Shown: positions 36,033-45,903, numbered from the stretch's first letter. The stretch: 64,000 bases of DNA from Candidatus Manganitrophus morganii (GCA_021651055.1 JAJHOH010000001.1:1798001-1862000); one strand, 5' to 3'. Program-made: numbers and translations. Notes: generated by a model from the letters alone, not told the origin.

Positions 36033-38477
36033 CTAGAGAGAGATCTTCCGCAGCCGCAGCGCATTGCCGATGACGGAGACCGAGCTCAAGCTCATCGCTG
36101 CGGCGGCGAGCATCGGGCTGAGGAGGATGCCGAAGAAAGGATAGAGGACCCCGGCGGCGATCGGAACCCCCAGGACATTATAAACGAAGGCGAAGACCAA
36201 ATTCTGCCGGATGTTCCGCATCGTCGCACGGCTGAGCCTGAAGGCGCGGACCACCCCGCGAAGGTCCCCCTTCACCAGGGTCACATCGGCGCTCTCGATC
36301 GCCACGTCGGTCCCTGTTCCCATCGCGATCCCGACGTCGGCTTGCGCCAATGCAGGAGCATCGTTGATCCCGTCGCCGGCCATCGCCACGCGATGCCCCT
36401 CTGCTTGAAGACGTTTGATCCTCTCCCGTTTCTGATCCGGGAGAACCTCGGCGATCACTTCGTCGATCCCAAGCTTCCGGGCAACCGCTTCGGCCGTCGT
36501 CCGGCTGTCTCCGGTGAGCATCACCGTTCGAATTCCCTCTCCCTTCAACCCGGCGATCGCCTCGGGGGTCGATTCCTTGATCGGATCGGCCAGCCCCAGC
36601 AGCCCCGCCGGTTTGTCATCGACGGCGACGAAGACCACCGTCTGGCCGTCGCGGCGGAGCGTTTCGGCTTGCTCGATCAGATGATCGAACGGCACCTTCA
36701 ATTCTTCGAAGAGCGCCCGGTTGCCGAGCGCCACCTTCCGGCCGTCGATGGCGGCCACCACTCCTTTTCCGGTGATCGACCGAAAGTCCTTGGCTTCTGC
36801 CAGAGGCAAACCCTTTTCCGTCGCTCCCGCGACAATGGCACTTGCAAGCGGGTGCTCACTCCCCCGCTCCAGACTGGCGGCGAGCCGGAGGAGATCGGCC
36901 TCGTCCCATCCCTTTTCCGGAAAGACAGCCATCAAACGGGGACGCCCTTCAGTGAGGGTCCCGGTTTTGTCGCAGACGAGGGTATCAACCTTCTCCAAAA
37001 CCTCGAGCGCTTCGGCATTCTTGAAGAGGACCCCGGCGGTCGCGCCACGCCCGGTGGCGACCATGATCGACATCGGCGTCGCCAGCCCCAACGCGCAGGG
37101 GCAGGCGATGATCAAAACGGCGACGGCGTTGACGATCGCGTAGGCCAATCGCGGCTCGGGCCCGATCGCCCACCAGACGACGAATGTCACCGCGGCGACG
37201 GCGACCACGATCGGAACGAAGTAGGCCGAAACGACGTCTGCCAACCGCTGTATCGGGGCGCGGCTCCGCTGCGCTTCGCTCACCATCCGGACGATCTGGG
37301 CGAGCAGCGTGTCGGCGCCGACCCGCTCGGCCCGCATGATGAAGCTCCCGTTCCCGTTGACCGTTCCACCGGTCACCCGGCCCCCCGGCCCCTTTTCGAC
37401 CGGGATCGGCTCGCCGGTGATCATCGACTCATCGACGGAGCTGCTTCCTTCCACAATCACCCCGTCGACCGGAATCCGCTCCCCCGGCCGGACCCGGAGA
37501 AGATCTCCCGGCCGAACCGCATCCAGCGAAACATCCTCCTCCGTTTGATCCCGAAGCCGCCGTGCGGTCTTGGGGGTCAAGCCGAGGAGCGCGCGGATGG
37601 CGCTGCTCGTTTGGCTTCGGGCGCGCAGCTCCAATACCTGGCCGAGCTGAACCAGAACGATAATCGCCGCGGAAACCTCGAAATAAACCGGAACCTGACC
37701 ATGGTGTCCACGGAGCGTTTCCGGAAAGAGCTCCGGGAAAAGGACCGCCGCGACACTGTAGAGGTAGGCAATCCCAGTTCCGATGGCGATGAGGGTGAAC
37801 ATATTGAGCGAGCGGTTGACGATGGAGTTCCACCCCCGCTGAAAGAAGGGCCCTCCCCCCCAAAGAACAACCGGGGTCGCAAGGATAAACTGAATCCAGG
37901 CAAGGATCCGAGGTGACGCGATTCCCCCGAGCGGATTTCCCGGAATCATCTCCGACATCGACAGCAGCACCAGCGGGAGGGTTAGAACAGCGCTGATCCG
38001 GAAACGGCGGGTCATATCGACCAGCTCGGGGTTGGCCTCCTCTTCGACCGTGACCGTTCTCGGCCCCAGCGCCATCCCGCAGATCGGGCACGATCCCGGC
38101 GCATCGCGGACGATCTCCGGATGCATCGGGCAGACATACTCGGTTTTTGTCGCCGGAGGGGCGATCACCGCCGGCTCCAGGGCCATGCCGCACTTCGGGC
38201 AGGCTCCCGGACCAAGCTGCCGGACCTCCGGGTCCATCGGGCAGATATATTCGGTTCCAGGAGGGGGAGGGGGGGAGGGCTCGGACGCCGGCGGCGCTCC
38301 CTCCAAAAACCGGGCGGGCGATTCCCGGAACCGGTCGAGACAAAACTGAGAGCAGAAATAATAGGTCTCTCCCTGATAGTCAAACGTTCCCACCGACTCT
38401 TCCGGCGTGATCTCCATCAGACAGATCGGGTCGGTAAATGTTTTCTTCTTCTTTTCACCTTGTGCTTCGGAAGACAT
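36033..38477 (-). CDS. copA: Cu+-exporting P1B-1-type ATPase with YHS and two heavy-metal-binding domains
   Basis: 814 aa. N-terminal YHS-like domain ([24 protein letters not shown]) then two heavy-metal-binding modules of the YxCPMxPE...PGxCPxCGM type (about 70-105 and 112-140). The ATPase core follows: TM metal site CPC in [13 protein letters not shown], phosphorylation [30 protein letters not shown], and the Cu+ signature YN and MSLSSV in the last helices. It exports Cu+ (or Ag+) to the periplasm. No classical GMTCxxC domain; the modules replace it. Confidence 0.94.
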   Translation of the reverse strand: MSSEAQGEKKKKTFTDPICLMEITPEESVGTFDYQGETYYFCSQFCLDRFRESPARFLEGAPPASEPSPPPPPGTEYICPMDPEVRQLGPGACPKCGMALEPAVIAPPATKTEYVCPMHPEIVRDAPGSCPICGMALGPRTVTVEEEANPELVDMTRRFRISAVLTLPLVLLSMSEMIPGNPLGGIASPRILAWIQFILATPVVLWGGGPFFQRGWNSIVNRSLNMFTLIAIGTGIAYLYSVAAVLFPELFPETLRGHHGQVPVYFEVSAAIIVLVQLGQVLELRARSQTSSAIRALLGLTPKTARRLRDQTEEDVSLDAVRPGDLLRVRPGERIPVDGVIVEGSSSVDESMITGEPIPVEKGPGGRVTGGTVNGNGSFIMRAERVGADTLLAQIVRMVSEAQRSRAPIQRLADVVSAYFVPIVVAVAAVTFVVWWAIGPEPRLAYAIVNAVAVLIIACPCALGLATPMSIMVATGRGATAGVLFKNAEALEVLEKVDTLVCDKTGTLTEGRPRLMAVFPEKGWDEADLLRLAASLERGSEHPLASAIVAGATEKGLPLAEAKDFRSITGKGVVAAIDGRKVALGNRALFEELKVPFDHLIEQAETLRRDGQTVVFVAVDDKPAGLLGLADPIKESTPEAIAGLKGEGIRTVMLTGDSRTTAEAVARKLGIDEVIAEVLPDQKRERIKRLQAEGHRVAMAGDGINDAPALAQADVGIAMGTGTDVAIESADVTLVKGDLRGVVRAFRLSRATMRNIRQNLVFAFVYNVLGVPIAAGVLYPFFGILLSPMLAAAAMSLSSVSVIGNALRLRKISL

Positions 38478-38545
38478 ACCGATTCCTTCGAGAAAATTAT
38501 CCTTACAAAGATCATTTTATGACAGGTCGGGCGTCAAATCTACCC

Positions 38546-39163
38546 TTAGGAGAAGATTTTCGAAGGGCCGATTTGGCGAACCTCCCCTTTGACCGATGCT
38601 CCGGCGGAGAGGGCAAAGGTGGCCCCTTCTTGCAGCGTCATCGCGGTCCGGACGATCCGCGCCCGATCGACGATATGGATTGCGCCGAGATAGAGGTGAT
38701 TGCTTGGAATGAAAACGGAAACGAGATTTCGCCGTGTTCCGTCTTCCTGCAGCAGACTGAACTCGCTGGTGAGGAATCCGGCGTCGAAACCCTCCCCATT
38801 CATCTTCTTGATCAAAACAAACTCTTTGAAACCGGAGGGATTGTTGGGGTTGAAGCTGTCGACGATTTGTTTGATGCCGCGGTAGAGTCCCTTCACGATC
38901 GGAAGGCGATCCAGGAACCGATCGATCCAACCGATGAACAGCGCGCCGCTCACGCTGGGAACGATCAGGCCGGCGATCAAAATGATCGCCACTGTCGCAA
39001 GGACCCCGAGCCCCCAAACCTCGACCCCGATGACGCGGCGGAGCCACGGTTGGGCGACGCTGTCGATCGCATGGAAGAGCCAGATCAGCAGGGTCACGGT
39101 GAGGTAAAGGGGCAGCAGGGCGAGCAGCCCCGTCAACATGGTATTGCGCAGTTGCTTCATCAT
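38546..39163 (-). CDS. DUF502 membrane protein
   Basis: 205 aa. Two N-terminal helices (LLALLPLYLTVTLLIWLF and VLATVAIILIAGLIVPSV) then a soluble domain with DUF502 features (PIVKGLYRGIKQIVDSF; FIPSNHLYLGAIHIVD). Function unknown, widespread in bacteria. GGAG 7 nt before the ATG. Confidence 0.86.
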   Translation of the reverse strand: MMKQLRNTMLTGLLALLPLYLTVTLLIWLFHAIDSVAQPWLRRVIGVEVWGLGVLATVAIILIAGLIVPSVSGALFIGWIDRFLDRLPIVKGLYRGIKQIVDSFNPNNPSGFKEFVLIKKMNGEGFDAGFLTSEFSLLQEDGTRRNLVSVFIPSNHLYLGAIHIVDRARIVRTAMTLQEGATFALSAGASVKGEVRQIGPSKIFS

Positions 39164-39239
39164 TCTTTTTCTCCAGGAATTATAAGGAGTCGTTGTATAT
39201 TTTAACTCCGGAATCCGAATTCCGCACGCTGCACTTTTC

Positions 39240-39974
39240 TTAAACTCCCCATCCCCCGCTTAGATGGATGTTCCCCCCGGTCACATAGCGGGCCTCGTCG
39301 GAGAGGAGGAAACGGGCAACCGACACCGCGTCGGAGAGCTCCCCGACGTAACCGGCCGGAATATTTTTGATCATCCCGGCCATCTCCGACTCCGGGGCGC
39401 TCCCCGATCGGATGAAGCCGGGGGAGATCGCGTTGACGGTGATTCCATGTGGCGCCAAAAGCTTCGCAAGAGATCGGGTCAGTATCAAAACGCCGACCTT
39501 GGCGATGTAGTGCGCCGTGATCTGCGGCTGGCCGATCATCTGGTCGGCGTTGGCCATGCTGAAGCTGACGATCCGTCCCCACCGGCGTTCCTTCATCCCG
39601 GGGGCGACCAGCCGGCTGAGATAAAAGAGAGGATGAAGATTGTGATCGAACATGGCATGCCATCCCTCGATCGTCTCCTCCAGGAGATTCACCCGATGGT
39701 AGGGGCCCGCCGCGTTGATGAGGGCGTCGATCCGCCCCCACTCCCGTTCGACCTGTTTTACAAAGGCCTCGGCCGCTTTCGGATCGGAAACATCGGCCCG
39801 GACCGAAAGGGCCCGCGCCCCCTTCTTCCGGATCGCCTCCGCCGTCTCGCTCCCCTCCTTCTCGCTCGTCCGATGACAGAGCGCCACCGACCATCCCCGC
39901 TCGGCGAGATCGAGCCCGACGGCGCGACCGATCCCTTTCGCCCCCCCCGCGATTACCGCAACCCGCTCCGACAT
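39240..39974 (-). CDS. Short-chain dehydrogenase/reductase
   Basis: 244 aa from ATG 39974. TGxxxGxG-like site AGGAKGIGRAVG; active-site segment near residue 140 reads SFSMANADQMIGQPQITAHY, with Tyr followed by IAK. NAD(P)-dependent oxidoreductase, FabG-like; substrate unknown. Divergent from terC with facing promoters. Confidence 0.87.
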   Translation of the reverse strand: MSERVAVIAGGAKGIGRAVGLDLAERGWSVALCHRTSEKEGSETAEAIRKKGARALSVRADVSDPKAAEAFVKQVEREWGRIDALINAAGPYHRVNLLEETIEGWHAMFDHNLHPLFYLSRLVAPGMKERRWGRIVSFSMANADQMIGQPQITAHYIAKVGVLILTRSLAKLLAPHGITVNAISPGFIRSGSAPESEMAGMIKNIPAGYVGELSDAVSVARFLLSDEARYVTGGNIHLSGGWGV

Positions 39975-40005
39975 GATCGCTCCCTCCCGTCCGACAACCG
40001 TTCTC

Positions 40006-40034
40006 TGTATAGTCTCATTTCCGATTTCAGTCAA
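40006..40034 (-). promoter_or_regulatory. Promoter of the SDR gene (leftward)
   Basis: TTGACT (40034-40029), 17-nt spacer, TATACA (40011-40006). Confidence 0.62.
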
Positions 40035-40044
40035 CACCGGACGA

Positions 40045-40073
40045 TTGACTTACGCTCGGTTTCATATTATAAA
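40045..40073 (+). promoter_or_regulatory. Promoter of the TerC gene (rightward)
   Basis: TTGACT (40045-40050), 17-nt spacer, TATAAA (40068-40073). Back-to-back with the leftward promoter, only 10 nt between -35 boxes. Confidence 0.65.
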
Positions 40074-40128
40074 TTCATGGCTTAGAAAACAACTCTATCG
40101 AACCACTTTTTATTATGGAGGCTCATCT

Positions 40129-40902
40129 GTGGACTGGCTCGCTGATCCTCAGGCGTGGATTGCGTTAACGACCCTTACGGCGCTGGAGATCGTTCTCGGG
40201 ATCGACAACATCATCTTTATCTCCATCCTCGCCGGAAAGCTCCCAGAGAGCGAACAGCCGAAAGCCCGCACCATCGGCCTGATGCTGGCGATGATCACCC
40301 GGATCGGGCTCCTTTTCTCCCTCTCCTGGATCATGCGCCTGACCGCTCCGATCGTGACGATCTTTTCCAACGAGATTTCGGGACGCGATGTCATCCTGCT
40401 GGCCGGCGGCCTCTTCCTTCTCGCCAAGAGCACGCACGAAATTCATGAGAAGCTGGAGGGGGAGGAGGGGCGCGCTTCGGCCAAAGCAGCCGCCTCATTC
40501 GCCAGCGTGATTGTTCAAATTCTTTTGCTCGACATCGTCTTCTCGCTCGACTCGGTGATCACGGCGGTCGGGATGGTCGATCGGATCTCGATTATGATCG
40601 TCGCGGTGATGATCGCCGTCGTTTTCATGATCTTCTTCGCGGGCGCGATCAGCGATTTCGTCCACCGCCATCCGACCGTGAAGATGCTCGCCTTAAGCTT
40701 TCTTCTCTTGATCGGGGTGACGCTGGTCGCCGAAGGGCTCGATCAACACTTCCCCAAAGGGTACATTTATTTCGCCATGGCTTTCTCCGTTTTTGTCGAG
40801 ATGCTGAACTTAAAGATGCGGGGACGCGCCGCGGCGCCGGTCAAGCTTCGGGAGCCTTATATTGAGGGAGAAGGCAAAGGGGTCGTGCCGGGACCGGATT
40901 GA
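40129..40902 (+). CDS. TerC-family integral membrane protein
   Basis: 257 aa from GTG (GGAGG upstream). About 7 helices; TerC acidic motifs ALEIVLGIDNIIFISIL and DIVFSLDSVITAVGM present. Family members export Mn2+ (Alx, MeeY/MeeF) or help metallate exoenzymes; tellurite resistance is secondary. An Mn2+ exporter role is the best guess; no Mn riboswitch was recognised in the 55-nt leader. Converges with dedA. Confidence 0.9.
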   Translation: MDWLADPQAWIALTTLTALEIVLGIDNIIFISILAGKLPESEQPKARTIGLMLAMITRIGLLFSLSWIMRLTAPIVTIFSNEISGRDVILLAGGLFLLAKSTHEIHEKLEGEEGRASAKAAASFASVIVQILLLDIVFSLDSVITAVGMVDRISIMIVAVMIAVVFMIFFAGAISDFVHRHPTVKMLALSFLLLIGVTLVAEGLDQHFPKGYIYFAMAFSVFVEMLNLKMRGRAAAPVKLREPYIEGEGKGVVPGPD

Positions 40903-40912
40903 GGGGATAAAC

Positions 40913-41557
40913 CTAGACCGCCCGAGCGCGCCGCGCCCGAACCAACTCGATGACCCCGGGTAAAATCGATACCACGATGATGCCGAGAATCACCAGGGTG
41001 AAGTTCTTCTTCACCACTGGAATGTTTCCGAAGAAGTACCCCGCATATAAAAATGAGCTGATCCAAACCAGCCCGCCGACGACGTTGTATACGGCGAAGT
41101 GCCAGTAGCTCATCCGGCCAATTCCCGCAACGAAGGGGGCGAAGGTCCGGATGATCGGGACGAATCGGGCAAAAATAATCGTCTTGCCGCCGTATTTCTC
41201 ATAAAACCGGTGTGTTCGATCGATATATTCCTTTTTGATGAATCGGCTGTCTTCTCTCTGAAGGAGCTTAGAGCCGATCTTGTAGCCGATCCAGTAGTTC
41301 ACCGCATCCCCGACAATCGCCGCAATACTCAGAAGGATAAAGAGCCACCCGACATTCAGCGAACTCCCGGCGGCGAGGGCGCCGACCCCGAAGAGGAGGG
41401 AGTCCCCCGGAAGAAAGGGGGTGACCACCAAACCGGTCTCGCAAAAAATAATCAAAAAGAGAATGAGATAGGTCCAGAGGCCGTAGTTCTCGAAGACCCA
41501 GGTAAGATGTTGATCAAGGTGGAGGAAGAGATCGATGAAAGTCTGAATCAGTTCCAC
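40913..41557 (-). CDS. DedA-family membrane protein (VTT domain)
   Basis: 214 aa from [23 protein letters not shown], then the [21 protein letters not shown] motif with its two conserved Arg, and a basic C-terminal tail. DedA proteins flip lipid carriers (undecaprenyl phosphate, PE) and act in membrane homeostasis. A second VTT protein is fused to PLD at the window start. Confidence 0.93.
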   Translation of the reverse strand: MELIQTFIDLFLHLDQHLTWVFENYGLWTYLILFLIIFCETGLVVTPFLPGDSLLFGVGALAAGSSLNVGWLFILLSIAAIVGDAVNYWIGYKIGSKLLQREDSRFIKKEYIDRTHRFYEKYGGKTIIFARFVPIIRTFAPFVAGIGRMSYWHFAVYNVVGGLVWISSFLYAGYFFGNIPVVKKNFTLVILGIIVVSILPGVIELVRARRARAV

Positions 41558-41671
41558 AACAATCCATTGGGGGGGTTCAACATTGCGGGCTTAGGTTTCC
41601 GTTCCAAAGCAGCATGATCCGATTGGATGGAAACGGAAGACATCCTAAAAGCGGACAGGCAAAGAATAAGC

Positions 41672-42778
41672 TTATCTCTTCACTCCGCGGACCGGCATCG
41701 TTTCGCTTCTCTTCTCGATCTCCTCGACCAAGGATCGATGCGCCTCGCAGCCCACGACCTGCTTGATCTTTTTCGGCTGCGGCGCCTGATGGGGAAGAAG
41801 GAACCGCTCTTTCAGGCTGAGGATTCGACTCAGCGACTCGTTGAGGCGCTCCTGAGTAATCGTTCCCTTCTCCACAGCGTGAATCAATGCCTCGAGGACC
41901 GCTTTCTGCTGATCGAGCGAATGACAGACCAAAATCAAATCCGATCCCGCCTGGACCGCCCTCACCGCCGCTTCGGGGACGGTGAAACCGTCGGTGATCC
42001 CCTTCATCTCCAGATCGTCGGTCACCACGAGCCCTTCGAACTGAATCGTTTTGCGGAGCAGTTGAGAGATGATCTTTTTAGAAAGGGAAGCGGGGTATTT
42101 TTCGTCAAGCTTCGTGTAGAGGACGTGGGCCGTCATGATGGCATGGAGACGGTTTTCGACCGCATGGATAAACGGCTTCAGCTCCAAATCGGCCATCCGG
42201 TGGAGAGAATGGTCGACGCGCGGCAGGGTCTTGTGCGAGTCGGCGGCGGTATCCCCATGACCGGGGAAGTGTTTGCCGCAGGCGATCACCCGCTGATCGT
42301 GCAGGGCGGCAATCGTCGCAAGCCCATGTTTCGAGACAAGGGTCGGGCTGGCCCCGAAGGCGCGGTCTCCGATGATCGGGTTCTTCGGATTGGTGTCGAC
42401 ATCAAGCACCGGAGCGAAATTCATATTGATACCGACCGCCGCCAGCTCCTTCGCCATCGCTTCCGCGCAACTGTAGGTGAGATCGACCGAGTCGCAGTGG
42501 CCGAGCGTCCGCGCCGGCGGAAACTGGGTGAAGGGGGGGGCGAGGCGCGAAACCCGGCCTCCTTCTTGATCGACAGCGATGAAGAGGGGCGCATCGGGCG
42601 CCGCCTTCTGTAACGATTCGGTCAGCTTGGCACATTGGGCCGGATCTTTGATGTTCCGAGAGAAGAGAATGACGCCGCCGATGTGGTGTTTTCGAATCAA
42701 TTCCTCCACCCCCTCGGAAGGGGCGGTTCCATCAAACCCCACCATCAGGAGTTGGCCGATCTTATGGGTCACTTTCAT
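41672..42778 (-). CDS. nagZ: Beta-N-acetylhexosaminidase NagZ
   Basis: 368 aa from ATG 42778. The GH3 NagZ signature KHFPGHGDTAADSHKTLP includes the catalytic His-Asp loop; the nucleophile lies in VTDDLEMKGI. It removes GlcNAc from anhydro-muropeptides in cell-wall recycling. The gene ends an apparent operon queE-pepA-nagZ (gap 79 nt). Confidence 0.95.
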   Translation of the reverse strand: MKVTHKIGQLLMVGFDGTAPSEGVEELIRKHHIGGVILFSRNIKDPAQCAKLTESLQKAAPDAPLFIAVDQEGGRVSRLAPPFTQFPPARTLGHCDSVDLTYSCAEAMAKELAAVGINMNFAPVLDVDTNPKNPIIGDRAFGASPTLVSKHGLATIAALHDQRVIACGKHFPGHGDTAADSHKTLPRVDHSLHRMADLELKPFIHAVENRLHAIMTAHVLYTKLDEKYPASLSKKIISQLLRKTIQFEGLVVTDDLEMKGITDGFTVPEAAVRAVQAGSDLILVCHSLDQQKAVLEALIHAVEKGTITQERLNESLSRILSLKERFLLPHQAPQPKKIKQVVGCEAHRSLVEEIEKRSETMPVRGVKR

Positions 42779-42857
42779 ATGAATCCTCCCCCGCTGGTAA
42801 CTGGTGTAAGGGGCGTGATTGATCCCGCCCACCCTGAGGCACAATTAAATTGCGCCT

Positions 42858-44375
42858 CTACTTCTTTTTCTGCTGCTTGGCGAGATTCGCCAGATACTGG
42901 ACCAAAAGGCGAAGGCCGGTTCCGGTCGATCCTTTGGGAATATAGGGACGCGGTTTCTCCCCGTTCCACGAGGTTCCGGCGATATCGAGATGAACCCACG
43001 GCGTCTCCCCGACGAACTGCTTCAGGAAGAGGGCGGCGGTGATGCTTCCGCCGGGACGGCCGCCGGTATTTTTCAGGTCGGCGATCTCGCTCTTGATCTG
43101 ATCGTGATACTCTTCCCAGAGCGGCATCTCCCAGACCCGCTCTCCGGTCTCGTCGCTTGCTTTCTGAATTTGGGCGGTCAGCTTTGGATCGTTTCCGAAA
43201 AGGGCCATTGCATGATGGCCGAGGGCGACGACGCAGGCGCCGGTCAGGGTAGCCAGATCGATCATCGCCGCCGGCTCGTAGCGCTTGGCATAAGCGAGCG
43301 CATCGGCCAGGCAGAGACGCCCTTCGGCATCGGTATTGATCACCTCCACCGTCTTTCCGGCGAGGGTCGTGAGGACGTCGCCCGGATGCATGGCGGTCCC
43401 GCTCGGCATATTGTCGGTGGCCGGGAGAACGCCGATGATATTGAGGGGGAGCTTCAACTGGGCGGCGACCCGCATCGTCCCCAAAACCGTCGCGCCGCCG
43501 CTCATATCGTATTTCATCTGCTCCATGTTCTCCGCCGGCTTCAGCGAAATGCCGCCTGAGTCGAATGTGACCGACTTGCCGATGAGGGCGACCGGGCGTC
43601 CTTTTTTCTTGGCGCCGTCATACTCCAAAACGATGAACTTCGGCGGCTCCACCGTTCCACGGGCGACGCCGAGGAGAGCCCCCATTCCGAGCCGTTCCAT
43701 GTCGGCGCGCTCGAGCACCTCCAGGCGAAGGTGGTAATCGGAGGCGATCTTCTTCGCCTCCTCCGCCAGGCGGCTCGGCGTGACCACATTCGAAGGGGTG
43801 TTGCAGAGATCCCGAACGTAATTGGCCGCCTCGGCAATCAACTTCCCCCGGAGGGCCCCCATCTGGATCTCGACGACCTTTTTGTCGTCCGGCTCGATCA
43901 GGGCGCATTCCCGGACCTCCTTCGGCGGGGTCTGCCGGTCGGTTTTGTAAACCTGGAACTGATACAGCCCCAATACCACCCCCTCCACCATCGCCTGCGC
44001 CATATCCTGGACCGACGTTCTGGGAAGTCCCTTGCCGTGAATCTGGGTCGCGAACTGGCGGAAGCCCATCTCACGAATCTGCGTGGCCGCCCGTCCCATC
44101 GCTTGACGGATCCGATCAAGGGTCGCCTCGGCCCGCTTGCCGAGCCCCAACAGAAGAAGCCGCGGCGATGCGATCTTTCGATCGGTCCGGACCAGGAGCG
44201 TCTGAAGAAATTTTCCGCCGAACTCCTCTGTGGAGAGGACCTCTTGGATCTTTCCGCCGATCGCCTTATCAATCGACATCACCTCGGGCAGGAGCCCCTC
44301 TCCTTCATAATGACCGAGGACAAGGATCTCCGTGGTTTGCTTCGTGAGCGGTCCCCTTTGAACCTTAAATTCCAT
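42858..44375 (-). CDS. pepA: Leucyl aminopeptidase PepA
   Basis: 505 aa. Metal-binding and catalytic motifs KSVTFDSGGISLKPAENM, NTDAEGRLCLADAL and PGGSITAALFLKQF in M17 order. It is a hexameric di-zinc/Mn exopeptidase; E. coli homologues also bind DNA. Start with GGGAG 5 nt upstream; 13-nt gap from queE. Confidence 0.96.
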   Translation of the reverse strand: MEFKVQRGPLTKQTTEILVLGHYEGEGLLPEVMSIDKAIGGKIQEVLSTEEFGGKFLQTLLVRTDRKIASPRLLLLGLGKRAEATLDRIRQAMGRAATQIREMGFRQFATQIHGKGLPRTSVQDMAQAMVEGVVLGLYQFQVYKTDRQTPPKEVRECALIEPDDKKVVEIQMGALRGKLIAEAANYVRDLCNTPSNVVTPSRLAEEAKKIASDYHLRLEVLERADMERLGMGALLGVARGTVEPPKFIVLEYDGAKKKGRPVALIGKSVTFDSGGISLKPAENMEQMKYDMSGGATVLGTMRVAAQLKLPLNIIGVLPATDNMPSGTAMHPGDVLTTLAGKTVEVINTDAEGRLCLADALAYAKRYEPAAMIDLATLTGACVVALGHHAMALFGNDPKLTAQIQKASDETGERVWEMPLWEEYHDQIKSEIADLKNTGGRPGGSITAALFLKQFVGETPWVHLDIAGTSWNGEKPRPYIPKGSTGTGLRLLVQYLANLAKQQKKK

Positions 44376-44388
44376 TCACACTCCCTAT

Positions 44389-45024
44389 TTAGACCCCCCG
44401 CATCGCCGGGTCCCAGATGTATTTGTGTAATTGCAATTGAAATCGGACCGGAAGCTTCTCTTCCAAGATCCACTCGGCCAGCTGCCGCGAATCCATCTGA
44501 TTAAAAACGGGAGAAAAAAGAACCGGGTGATCGAGCAAGCGCGGATGTTGCGACAAGACCTCCTTGGCCCAATCATAATCGGCCCGATCGGCAATGACGA
44601 ATTTGACTTCATCCCCTTTTTTTAATCGGCCGAGGTTCTCCCAATGGACGGCATGGCTCATCTTGCTGCCGGGGCACTTGATATCCATAATGATCACGGC
44701 GCGAGGATCGACCCGATCGATCGGAATGCTTCCGCTGGTCTCGATTAAGACAACGTACCCTTCATCGAGCAGCCGGGTCACGAGGGGATAGACCTCTTCT
44801 TGAAGCAGCGGCTCGCCTCCGGTGACTTCGACCAGGCGGCACCCGTGACCGCGGACTTCTTGGATAACCGATTCAACGGAGCGATCCGATCCTTCATAGA
44901 AAGCATAGGTCGTATCGCACCAGCCGCACCGAAGATTGCAAAAGGCGGTTCGTACGAACACACAGGTAAGTCCGGCATAGGTGGACTCTCCCTGAATGCT
45001 CTTGAAGATTTCATTTACTTTCAT
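44389..45024 (-). CDS. queE: 7-carboxy-7-deazaguanine synthase QueE (radical SAM)
   Basis: 211 aa. Radical-SAM cluster CNLRCGWCD (CX3CX2C) near residue 31, then VTGGEPLLQEEV (GGE motif). It converts carboxy-tetrahydropterin to CDG in queuosine/7-deazaguanine synthesis. Start overlaps the preceding small gene by ATGA. queC/queD/queF are not in this window. Confidence 0.92.
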   Translation of the reverse strand: MKVNEIFKSIQGESTYAGLTCVFVRTAFCNLRCGWCDTTYAFYEGSDRSVESVIQEVRGHGCRLVEVTGGEPLLQEEVYPLVTRLLDEGYVVLIETSGSIPIDRVDPRAVIIMDIKCPGSKMSHAVHWENLGRLKKGDEVKFVIADRADYDWAKEVLSQHPRLLDHPVLFSPVFNQMDSRQLAEWILEEKLPVRFQLQLHKYIWDPAMRGV

Positions 45025-45218
45025 AAATTATTGAAGATGCTTTCGTCGAGGGAATAAAGGGTAGGAAGGTCTGCTCTCCGGCGCTCGACCTGGCGCCGAT
45101 CTTTGATCCGCCGCTGATCGTGACGGCGATCCAAACCGGCGACGGGAAGAATCTGTGTCCGACGATCGGGGCCATAGCCGCGCGTCATCTGCCGCCGCTC
45201 TTGATTTCGTCGCTCCAC
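45021..45218 (-). CDS. Small arginine-rich protein coupled to queE
   Basis: 65 aa from GTG 45218 (GGAGG 5 nt upstream). Repeated RR pairs (VERRNQERRQ; DRRHDQRRIKDRRQVERRR) give a strongly positive first 50 residues with an acidic C-terminal tail. Reality is supported by a good promoter 22 nt upstream, the SD, and an ATGA overlap with queE. No known family; RNA binding is a guess from composition. Alternatively a translational coupling leader peptide. Confidence 0.65.
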   Translation of the reverse strand: MERRNQERRQMTRGYGPDRRTQILPVAGLDRRHDQRRIKDRRQVERRRADLPTLYSLDESIFNNL

Positions 45219-45239
45219 GCCTGCCTCCAAACCGTTGAG

Positions 45240-45268
45240 ATTTTAACAGGTCGTCTCATGGAGGTCAA
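45240..45268 (-). promoter_or_regulatory. Promoter of the Arg-rich ORF-queE-pepA-nagZ operon
   Basis: TTGACC (45268-45263), 17-nt spacer, TAAAAT (45245-45240). Confidence 0.62.
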
Positions 45269-45440
45269 GTTGGAAGATGGCGCCTGGAGGACGGTTCTGA
45301 GCGTACCTTAAGAAAGCGATGAACGACGGGGAGGGACCGGACTGCCGTCTAAGACAGCCGCATGTTCTCTTCGAATGATCATTCTCTGGAAGGGATAAGA
45401 CCGGACCGTTCCCTTTTTAAAGCAAAGAGAAAGAGAGGTC

Positions 45441-45638
45441 TTACGGATTCATTGTGGTGGAGATACGTTGCGCCTTCAGACGTTTTTTCCTCGCCTCTTT
45501 CTGCTTTCTCTTTCTTTTGACGGAGGGTTTTTCGTAGAAGCTTCTGCGTTTGAGTTCTTTTAAAAGACCCTCTTTGGCCAATTGCCGCTTCAGGGCTTTT
45601 AATGCTTTCTCGATCTGGTTCTCGTAGACTTTGATCAA
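45441..45638 (-). CDS. rpsU: 30S ribosomal protein S21
   Basis: 65 aa from TTG 45638 (AAGGAG 6 nt upstream). The family start IKVYENQIEKALKALKRQL and basic C-terminus identify bS21, which helps Shine-Dalgarno-dependent initiation. A longer in-frame start would add residues foreign to S21. It stands alone, behind a promoter and an apparent transcription attenuator. Confidence 0.93.
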   Translation of the reverse strand: MIKVYENQIEKALKALKRQLAKEGLLKELKRRSFYEKPSVKRKRKQKEARKKRLKAQRISTTMNP

Positions 45639-45699
45639 ACAGTTCTCCTTTCCGACCGGATGGAATCCCCGACGGATCAATGCTAAACAGTGTTAAATT

Positions 45700-45741
45700 A
45701 AAAAACCCCCAGAACGTGAGGAGCTCTCTGGGGGCAGAGCT
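45700..45741 (-). promoter_or_regulatory. Terminator/antiterminator pair in the rpsU leader (attenuator)
   Basis: On the minus strand, CCCCCAGA (45734-45727) pairs with TCTGGGGG (45713-45706), then T6 (45705-45700): an intrinsic terminator. An alternative stem AGCTCT (45741-45736)/AGAGCT (45727-45722) overlaps its left arm, so the two exclude each other. It lies about 62 nt before the rpsU start. The terminator loop contains CTCCTCA, reminiscent of the anti-SD. Confidence 0.65.
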
Positions 45742-45761
45742 GATGGCGAAGAGTGAACGCA

Positions 45762-45790
45762 ATTATTACCTAGTTTTTGATGATTGTCAA
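45762..45790 (-). promoter_or_regulatory. Promoter of rpsU
   Basis: TTGACA (45790-45785), 17-nt spacer, AATAAT (45767-45762; overlapping TAATAA). Leader of about 115 nt. Confidence 0.65.
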
Positions 45791-45903
45791 GAAAAATGAT
45801 GCCAAAAAAGGACGATCGATCGAACCTGCGCCGGGGATAAGCGATCATGACTTCATTGATAACGGGATCCATTCCCAATGTTACATGAAATATTGTACTC
45901 CCC

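Noticed and set aside
36342-37916. 524-codon frame opposite copA
   Set aside because: Antisense to a P-type ATPase with complete motifs; low-complexity Arg/Gly/Pro-rich product.
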